Shown here: piece by piece, positions 1 to 5,560 of the stretch
Layout of the letters: every line of letters begins with the position of its first letter
Numbering within the stretch: position 1 is the first letter of the stretch
Assembly: GCA_017543005.1 (NCBI GenBank)
Contig: JAFWEA010000106.1
Location: 1 to 7,223, forward strand
Source: Solobacterium sp.
Lineage (GTDB): Bacteria; Bacillota_I; Bacilli_A; Erysipelotrichales; Erysipelotrichaceae
Direction: 5' to 3'
DNA: 7,223 bases
The notes under the pieces: generated by a model
What the model was told of the DNA's origin: nothing
The model's database searches: none
The model's input: the letters and a program-made list of their open reading frames with translations, nothing else
Position numbers and translations under genes: made by a program

Positions 1-285
1 ACCGCTCTCGATGACCGGAATACCTTCCTCATCGGCTCTGGCGATGATATCCTCCGCCAGCACGGCATGATCGGCAATGATGATGCAGGAGAATTCTCTC
101 AGACTTGCAACACCGATGACATTCATGTGTACCTGGACGGTAATCCATGCCTGTTCCGGTTCACCGTTGCCCATGACCCAGCTGAGCAGATCACCGCAGA
201 ACGCACCGCTGACCCTGCGGTCCAGCGCGGCATTCTTTGTGGCACAAGCCCATCCGGTCTTTTCAATCAGTTCCTGTACATTCAT
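1..285 (-). CDS. DRTGG-domain protein, 3' end outside the window
   Basis: The frame opens with MNVQELIEKTGW and stays open for 95 codons to the window edge, so the C-terminus is missing; the family is usually about 110-120 residues. The segment DRRVSGAFCGDLLSWVMGN (residues 22-40) is a good match to the DRTGG signature, followed by the typical WITVQVHMNVIGVASL strand-helix pattern (about 49-64) and an IIIADH stretch. DRTGG domains occur as small stand-alone proteins and in phosphotransacetylase- and CBS-associated proteins; the ligand is poorly known. The start is set by a good Shine-Dalgarno (AAGGAGA, 299-293) seven bases upstream and by an ATGA overlap with the stop of the HydS-like gene. 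It is the second DRTGG gene of this operon and is clearly a diverged paralogue of the one at 2246-1884. Family call is fairly sure; role is inferred only from context. Confidence 0.8.
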   Translation of the reverse strand, partial: MNVQELIEKTGWACATKNAALDRRVSGAFCGDLLSWVMGNGEPEQAWITVQVHMNVIGVASLREFSCIIIADHAVLAEDIIARADEEGIPVIESG

Positions 286-1466
286 ATGTTTTTCTCCTTC
301 ATGCTGTGCAGTATGTGGCAGTCATCCAGCTTTTTGGTGCCGTTGACGATTGCCTCCGCCATAATCCGGCATGTCTGCATGCCGCAGGCACTGCAGTCGT
401 ATCCCGGCAGCAGTTCCAGCTGGTCATTGACTTTCTGGAAGAAAGCCAGTTTTTCCATCAGTGTCCGCGGATCTTCATCCCCGGATATGATCCTGCCGCT
501 GTAGAGTTCCTCGATGTTGATTTCGCTCGGCTGTTTCCGCCGTTCGGAAGTCAGCGCATCGATGTTGTTCTTGGTCAGATAACTGTTGCCCCACAGCAGG
601 TGGCCGCCGATGCAGCCGTTGAAGCAGGGAAACAGGTGCAGAATCCGGAACCGTTCCAGGAGTCCGAATTCCGTCATATCCAGTATGTCATTGATCTTGT
701 CGAACCCGTCGGCAATCAGATCATCCGGCATCTGCAGCATCATGGTCGGGTTGCAGGCCTGCAGCCCTTCCCGGCACAGCGTGACGCGCATTCTGCCTTT
801 GTCGAGGTTCTCTCTGATCAGCGGGAAGATATCCACCGTTGCCAGAGCATGATCCACTTCATACTGCATATTTAAGTAAGGATATTTGGCAAATGCCAGC
901 TTGGCTTCACATTCACAGAGATGGAAGATGCCGACATTGCCCTTGTCTTTCAGCCTTTTGCGGATTTCGCGGGCGGCGATTTCACTCGGATAGTTCAGCG
1001 GTGCCAGATGATTGACCAGCATCGGGTACCGTTCTTCTATCAGCTTGTTGATGACCGGGCACATCGAGGAGATGACCAGGCCTTCATCCGCTTCTGCCAG
1101 AATTCTTGTTTCCTGCATGATCTGGCCTTCGATATCGGTAAAGTCAACGACTTCATCGAAGCCCAGTTCCTTGATGGCATAGAACAGATTTCCGGCTTCG
1201 TCCAGCGAACGGCACGAACTGATCAGTGCACCCGGAACAATGCAGACGGTATAGTCATAACTCTTGATGTCTTCCAGGGTGCTTCCCTTGGCCAGCAGGC
1301 CCTGGGAATGACAGGCCCGCATGCACTTGCCGCAGTTGAGGCAGTGATGGCCGTCGATGATGACCCGGTTGTCCTCCATGCGCAGGGCTGACGTCGGGCA
1401 GGCCTGCACACAGCGCATGCACTTGACACAGCGTTCCAGCGTATAAGTTACGACTGAACCATTCAT
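282..1466 (-). CDS. HydS-like [FeFe]-hydrogenase-related iron-sulfur protein (putative redox/H2 sensor)
   Basis: The 394-residue product starts with a two-cluster ferredoxin domain (C13-C16-C19-C23P and C42-C45-C48-C52). An [FeFe]-hydrogenase large-subunit-type domain follows at about 70-300. Its three H-cluster loops are recognisable: SSMCP (133-137) for TSCCP, CECEAK (184-189) for MPCxAK, and FPCFNGCIGG (279-288) for MACxxGCxGG. Thus the cubane ligands C136, C186, C281 and C285 and the lysine K189 are kept, while the proton-relay cysteine is methionine (M135). A C-terminal CX2CX4CX16C motif (C358, C361, C366, C383) resembles the FeS4 domain that follows the H-domain in sensory group C enzymes. 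No PAS domain follows and there is no membrane segment. The start overlaps the preceding ATPase stop as ATGA, with only a weak upstream Shine-Dalgarno. I infer a sensory or regulatory protein rather than an active hydrogenase. Whether it binds a complete diiron site cannot be told from sequence. Confidence 0.87.
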   Translation of the reverse strand: MNGSVVTYTLERCVKCMRCVQACPTSALRMEDNRVIIDGHHCLNCGKCMRACHSQGLLAKGSTLEDIKSYDYTVCIVPGALISSCRSLDEAGNLFYAIKELGFDEVVDFTDIEGQIMQETRILAEADEGLVISSMCPVINKLIEERYPMLVNHLAPLNYPSEIAAREIRKRLKDKGNVGIFHLCECEAKLAFAKYPYLNMQYEVDHALATVDIFPLIRENLDKGRMRVTLCREGLQACNPTMMLQMPDDLIADGFDKINDILDMTEFGLLERFRILHLFPCFNGCIGGHLLWGNSYLTKNNIDALTSERRKQPSEINIEELYSGRIISGDEDPRTLMEKLAFFQKVNDQLELLPGYDCSACGMQTCRIMAEAIVNGTKKLDDCHILHSMKEKNI

Positions 1467-1891
1467 ACCGTTTCCCGGAAACCCAGTGTCAGGGTTGTCC
1501 CTTCTGCTGAGGACTGAATATCGAATTCATCGGATACCCGCTTGATATTCGGCAGTCCCATACCGGCCCCGAAGCCCATGTTGCGGGCTTTTTCACTGGC
1601 TGTGGACCAGCCCGGAGTCAGCGCCTTTTCCAGGTCGGGGATACCCGGCCCGGGATCCTTGAAGACAATCTGTATGGTGCCGTCATCCATGACATCAAGC
1701 GTGATCTTCCCGCCCCAGGCGTGAATGATCATGTTGATTTCGGATTCGTAGCTTGCCACAGCAATTCGTCTGAGCACTGCCGGACTGATGCCGACAGCTG
1801 ACAGGGTCCGCTTGATATCGGAGCTGACCTTGCCGGCCCGGGTATAGTCATCCCGGACCACATCATATTCCTTGTGCAGCAGGCTAGCCAT
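1463..1891 (-). CDS. Anti-sigma factor / serine-kinase-type ATPase (RsbW/RsbT-like)
   Basis: This is a 142-residue single-domain GHKL ATPase. The N-box is SYESEINMIIHA with E49 and N53; the G1 box is DPGPGIP (D79, G81, G83); the G2 box is GFGAGMGLPNIK (106-117). There is no histidine-phosphoacceptor domain, so it belongs with anti-sigma/serine-kinase proteins of the RsbW, SpoIIAB and RsbT type rather than classic sensor kinases. These bind ATP and phosphorylate or sequester a partner protein. A longer frame begins at 2023, but its first 44 residues are the out-of-frame shadow of the upstream gene. I choose the ATG at 1891 because it lies at the domain border, follows GCGGGG, and overlaps the preceding stop by eight bases. 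No STAS-domain antagonist or sigma factor is visible in the window, so its partner is unknown; the adjacent HydS-like and DRTGG proteins are candidates. Confidence 0.85.
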   Translation of the reverse strand: MASLLHKEYDVVRDDYTRAGKVSSDIKRTLSAVGISPAVLRRIAVASYESEINMIIHAWGGKITLDVMDDGTIQIVFKDPGPGIPDLEKALTPGWSTASEKARNMGFGAGMGLPNIKRVSDEFDIQSSAEGTTLTLGFRETV

Positions 1892-2246
1892 TGATGCCCC
1901 GCAGGCCAAGACTATACAGAATACCGCAGGCGGTATACATCGTATATTCGGTCCGGTAGATATTGAAACCCATCTCCCTGGCGATTTCCATGGCTTCCTC
2001 ACCCAGTGTCTTTCCGCGGACAAATATGATCAGCTCGATATCCAGCATCTCTGCCGTCCGCAGAACCTGGGAATTACACAGACCGGTAATCAGTACCGTA
2101 TCTTCCGGTGACGTCTGAATCATTGCCAGCGCATCGCTCATCAGGTCCGTCGCAAACGCTGCCTTGTAGTCCTTGTTCAGCAAATGCTCATTCCAGATGT
2201 GCAGCGGTTCTGCATGCAGTGCCGCGGCAATATCACGCGCCAGCAT
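1884..2246 (-). CDS. DRTGG-domain protein (first copy)
   Basis: This is a 120-residue soluble protein with the DRTGG-like pattern: DLMSDALAMI (about 34-43), then VLITGLCNSQVLRTAEML and an ELIIFVRGK strand, and a C-terminal helix ending in YSLGLRG. The eponymous DR-x-V-x-G segment is degenerate (NKDYKAAFATD), unlike the second copy at 285-1, so the call rests on the overall pattern. The start ATG shares one base with the NuoE-like stop (TGATG), preceded by GAGGG four bases upstream, which indicates translational coupling. Such small DRTGG proteins recur next to hydrogenase and anti-sigma-type genes in anaerobic Bacillota. They are often loosely annotated as HPr-kinase-like, but no P-loop kinase motif is seen here. 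Function is unknown; a small-molecule-binding or scaffold role within the operon is inference. Confidence 0.75.
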   Translation of the reverse strand: MLARDIAAALHAEPLHIWNEHLLNKDYKAAFATDLMSDALAMIQTSPEDTVLITGLCNSQVLRTAEMLDIELIIFVRGKTLGEEAMEIAREMGFNIYRTEYTMYTACGILYSLGLRGING

Positions 2247-2743
2247 CAGGCCCTCAGTTCTGCTTTTTCAGCGTCTGCCAGCGCCTTGATTTCCGCTTCC
2301 AGCTTCTGCGGTGTGCAGCTGCCGACAACCCGGCCGTCAATGACGACTACCGGAGCCAGACCGCAGGCACCCAGGCATCTTGTCGCATCCAGCGAGAAAA
2401 TACCGTCCTTGCTGGTGGAGTTGACACCGGCACCGGTCAGCTGTTCTGCCAGATCAACCAGCTTCTGCGAGTTCTTGACATAGCAGGCTGTACCCAGGCA
2501 GACATTGATGATGTGCTTGCCCTTCGGCTCGGTTGTAAACTGTGCATAGAAATTAACTACGCCGAACACTTCGGCAATGCTCTTGCCGGTAGCCTTGGAA
2601 ATTGCTTCCATTGCTTCATACGGCACATAGCCCAGTTCATCCTGGACTTCGTGCAGCATGACGATGACAGGTCCCGGCTCACCTGCATGCTTGTTGACGA
2701 TCGCTTCGATCTTCTTGAGGGATACCTCGTTCAGTCTTTCCAT
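2246..2743 (-). CDS. NuoE-like thioredoxin-fold [2Fe-2S] protein (NADH dehydrogenase/hydrogenase subunit E family)
   Basis: The 165-residue product has the normal length for NuoE/HydC/HndA proteins. An N-terminal helical segment (1-73), with the family-typical LHEVQDELGYVP and VFGVVNFYAQF stretches, leads into a thioredoxin-like domain. That domain carries all four [2Fe-2S] cysteines: C82 and C87 (CLGTAC), then C123 and C127 (CLGAC). In complex I and in bifurcating hydrogenases this subunit passes electrons beside the flavin subunit NuoF/HydB. No NuoF-type gene follows here; regulatory-looking genes do, so this copy may serve the HydS-like protein instead. The start at 2743 is firmly set by a strong AAGGAGG (2757-2751) seven bases upstream. 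It is the first gene of the five-gene operon and is preceded by a dyad-rich control region. The final TGA overlaps the next ATG by one base. Confidence 0.92.
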   Translation of the reverse strand: MERLNEVSLKKIEAIVNKHAGEPGPVIVMLHEVQDELGYVPYEAMEAISKATGKSIAEVFGVVNFYAQFTTEPKGKHIINVCLGTACYVKNSQKLVDLAEQLTGAGVNSTSKDGIFSLDATRCLGACGLAPVVVIDGRVVGSCTPQKLEAEIKALADAEKAELRA

Positions 2744-2770
2744 CCCTGATCCTCCTTTTCCCTATGACAA

Positions 2771-2787
2771 TCAGTACTGTGTACTGA
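2771..2787. repeat. Perfect 17-bp dyad in the leader of the NuoE-like operon
   Basis: TCAGTAC-TGT-GTACTGA has seven-base arms that match perfectly around a three-base centre. It lies in the presumed 5' untranslated leader, 13 bases upstream of the Shine-Dalgarno. It could be a protein operator or, as RNA, a small hairpin close to the ribosome-binding site. No T-run follows in the direction of transcription, so it is not a terminator. Confidence 0.6.
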
Positions 2788-2815
2788 CATCAGGACATTT
2801 CAAGATTCTGATACT

Positions 2816-2833
2816 GTCCGGACTGCTCCGGAG
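2816..2833. repeat. Two adjacent 8-bp palindromes, one helical turn apart
   Basis: GTCCGGAC (2816-2823) and CTCCGGAG (2826-2833) are each perfect palindromes sharing the core TCCGGA. Their centres are 10 bp apart, with TG between them. They lie downstream of the likely promoter at 2897-2889 and upstream of the NuoE-like gene. The arrangement looks like a paired binding site on one DNA face, but I do not recognise a known regulator. Confidence 0.5.
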
Positions 2834-2888
2834 ACGTTCAGCACAGGTACTTTTTCCAACGCACGAAAAAAACCCATACTTCCTAGGT

Positions 2889-2903
2889 ATTCTACCATAG
2901 AAT
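2889..2903 (-). promoter_or_regulatory. Putative extended -10 promoter inside a perfect inverted repeat
   Basis: On the minus strand the sequence ATTCTA-TGG-TAGAAT is a perfect dyad with six-base arms. Its right half, with the preceding TGG, makes an extended -10 element (TGGTAGAAT, 2897-2889). The -35 position 17 bases upstream (CACGAA, 2917-2912) is poor, as is usual for extended -10 promoters or activator-dependent ones. This would start the NuoE-like/HydS operon about 140 bases upstream of its first codon. The overlap of dyad and -10 suggests a regulator could block polymerase here. No transcript data support it. Confidence 0.45.
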
Positions 2904-2912
2904 CTGACATAT

Positions 2913-2930
2913 TCGTGAGCCAATTAACAA
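2913..2930. promoter_or_regulatory. Rex-like redox operator candidate
   Basis: TCGTGAG-CCAA-TTAACAA has the length and layout of a Rex operator (TTGTGAA-N4-TTMACAA type): the right half is perfect and the left half has two mismatches. It overlaps the -35 position of the putative operon promoter, where binding would repress. Rex senses the NADH/NAD+ ratio, and hydrogenase and NADH-linked genes are known targets in anaerobic Bacillota. The match was judged by eye; A/T-rich half-sites can arise by chance. Confidence 0.4.
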
Positions 2931-2966
2931 AAAATTCACACATATTTCACGGAGGCTGACGGCACG

Positions 2967-2992
2967 AAAAAAGGCGGCATTTCTGCCGCCTT
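2967..2992 (-). terminator. Intrinsic terminator of thrS
   Basis: Ten bases after the thrS TAA the minus strand forms a nine-base perfect stem AAGGCGGCA / TGCCGCCTT around a GAAA loop. The T-run continues out of the 3' arm to give TTTTTT. This separates thrS from the hydrogenase-related operon. Confidence 0.92.
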
Positions 2993-3001
2993 CAGTGATG
3001 C

Positions 3002-4759
<1,758 letters not shown>

Positions 4760-4779
4760 GATCTTTCCCTCCAGAGTTC

Positions 4780-4804
4780 AAAAAAGCGTCCTGCAAAAGG
4801 ACGC
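4780..4804 (-). terminator. T-box-controlled intrinsic terminator
   Basis: GCGTCC-TTTTGCA-GGACGC followed by six T residues forms the regulated terminator of the thrS leader. Its 5' arm with the adjoining CCTT is also the 3' side of the antiterminator, which would pair with AAGG in the T-box, so the two structures exclude each other. Confidence 0.92.
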
Positions 4805-4996
4805 CTGTTAGCGCGGTACCACCTTAATTCCCGTGCATTGCACGGACACCTCATTGGTCTTTAACGCAGACATACGGCGGCCGATTAAGGCCCTGCTCCC
4901 AGGCGGTAACGTTCCGTTTTCCCTCAGCTGCCTTTCACCGGCCGGCAACCTCTCTGATCAGGTCAGGAAAATCATGTCCTGTTCAACGCATTTCTG
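4780..4996 (-). promoter_or_regulatory. T-box riboswitch leader of thrS
   Basis: The leader senses uncharged tRNA-Thr and lets transcription into thrS continue when the tRNA is not aminoacylated. The diagnostic T-box, AATTAAGGTGGTACCGCG, is at 4829-4812. A stem III hairpin, CCGTGCAATGCACGG (4845-4831), is just upstream. Stem I lies roughly at 4970-4890, with CAGAGAGG on its 5' side and a GGTGAAAGG terminal-loop region. The likely specifier codon is ACC (4907-4905), a threonine codon just before GCCTGGGAGC, matching the downstream gene. The T-box bulge reads TGGT, which would pair with an ACCA tRNA end. The transcription start is estimated from the -10 box. Stem I boundaries and the specifier are assigned by eye; the T-box and terminator are certain. 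Confidence 0.95.
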
Positions 4997-5002
4997 TTTC
5001 TA

Positions 5003-5031
5003 TTTATAACTCTCTTCAACGCCGGTGTCAA
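5003..5031 (-). promoter_or_regulatory. Sigma-A-type promoter of thrS
   Basis: TTGACA (5031-5026), a 17-base spacer, and TATAAA (5008-5003) make a near-consensus promoter, with only the last -10 base off. The folA stop codon TGA (5030-5028) is embedded in the -35 box, so the two genes are packed without any spacer. Strong constitutive initiation fits control by T-box attenuation downstream. Confidence 0.88.
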
Positions 5032-5504
5032 TCTCTGTGCCGCCGTTCATATACAACAAAGCGGAAGGACGGATCCCCTTTTATTTCCTGCCGCACAGTC
5101 CGTATATATTCTTCTTCCGCAAACTCCGGAAACAGGGTATCCCCTTCGTAATCGGCATCGATCTCGGTCAGATAAAGAAAGTCAGCCAGCGGCAATGCCT
5201 CGGCATAAAGACAGGTTCCGCCGGCAATGAAAACATCATGACCGTCAGCGGCCGAAATGGCTTCTTCCAATGAAGACACCGTCAGCAGTCCTTCCCCCTG
5301 ATAATCCATGGTCGAACTGACAACAATTGTCAGCCGGCCGGGCAGCGGATAACCGATCTCTTCGTATGTACGGCGGCCCATGACCACCGCCTGTCCCATC
5401 GTCAAATCACGAAAATACTGCCGGTCCTGCGGCAGGTCCCACGGGATCTTTCCGTCCTTGCCGATCACTCTGTTACGGGCCATTGCTGCGATCAGTGCAA
5501 TCAT
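5028..5504 (-). CDS. folA: Dihydrofolate reductase
   Basis: The enzyme reduces dihydrofolate to tetrahydrofolate with NADPH in the cytosol, supplying cofactor for thymidylate, purine and methionine synthesis. The 158-residue product is full length for bacterial DHFR, and key residues fall at the same numbers as in E. coli: W22, D27 (catalytic acid), R57 (folate glutamate tail), G95-G96 and Y100 (NADPH loop), and T113. Variations near the active site are R28 in place of the E. coli leucine and A94 in place of isoleucine. Their effect on inhibitors cannot be judged here. ATG at 5504 follows AGGGGG (5517-5512) at a spacing of seven. No thyA lies beside it. A terminator stands immediately upstream and no good promoter is visible in the 56-base gap, so it may depend on readthrough or a promoter inside the upstream gene. 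No separate terminator follows; transcripts may run on into the thrS leader. Confidence 0.95.
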   Translation of the reverse strand: MIALIAAMARNRVIGKDGKIPWDLPQDRQYFRDLTMGQAVVMGRRTYEEIGYPLPGRLTIVVSSTMDYQGEGLLTVSSLEEAISAADGHDVFIAGGTCLYAEALPLADFLYLTEIDADYEGDTLFPEFAEEEYIRTVRQEIKGDPSFRFVVYERRHRD

Positions 5505-5524
5505 ACCTGTTCCCCCTATTGTCC

Positions 5525-5558
5525 ATTATAAAAGGTGCGGCCAACTGCCGCACCTTTT
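5525..5558 (-). terminator. Strong intrinsic terminator after the SH3-domain gene
   Basis: AAAAGGTGCGGC and GCCGCACCTTTT form a perfect 12-base stem around a five-base loop (5558-5530), two bases after the TAA of the SH3-domain gene. The A/T ends let it work on either strand, but only the minus strand carries genes. The T-rich tail runs into TATAAT (5530-5525); without a -35 match this is not called as a promoter. Confidence 0.9.
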
Positions 5559-5560
5559 GA

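Noticed and set aside
282..1466. Annotation of the HydS-like gene as the catalytic hydrogenase HydA
   Set aside because: It is too short, has only two N-terminal clusters, lacks the proton-relay cysteine and the fused small-subunit C-terminus, and carries an extra FeS4 motif typical of sensory relatives.
1892..2023. A 44-residue N-terminal extension of the anti-sigma-type ATPase
   Set aside because: It lies inside the first DRTGG gene in another frame, looks like non-protein sequence (Trp/Pro/Arg/Cys scattered), and the ATG at 1891 has a better site and matches the family start.
2861..2972. An 11-base direct repeat GCACGAAAAAA at 2861 and 2962, with a T7 run on the minus strand at 2872-2866 suggesting an extra terminator
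   Set aside because: The copy at 2861 has no stable stem next to its T-run (only about four possible pairs), so I do not call a terminator; two short A-rich repeats can be chance.
5525..5530. TATAAT as a folA promoter
   Set aside because: It is part of the terminator tail, has no -35 at 16-18 bases, and would start transcription at the Shine-Dalgarno itself.
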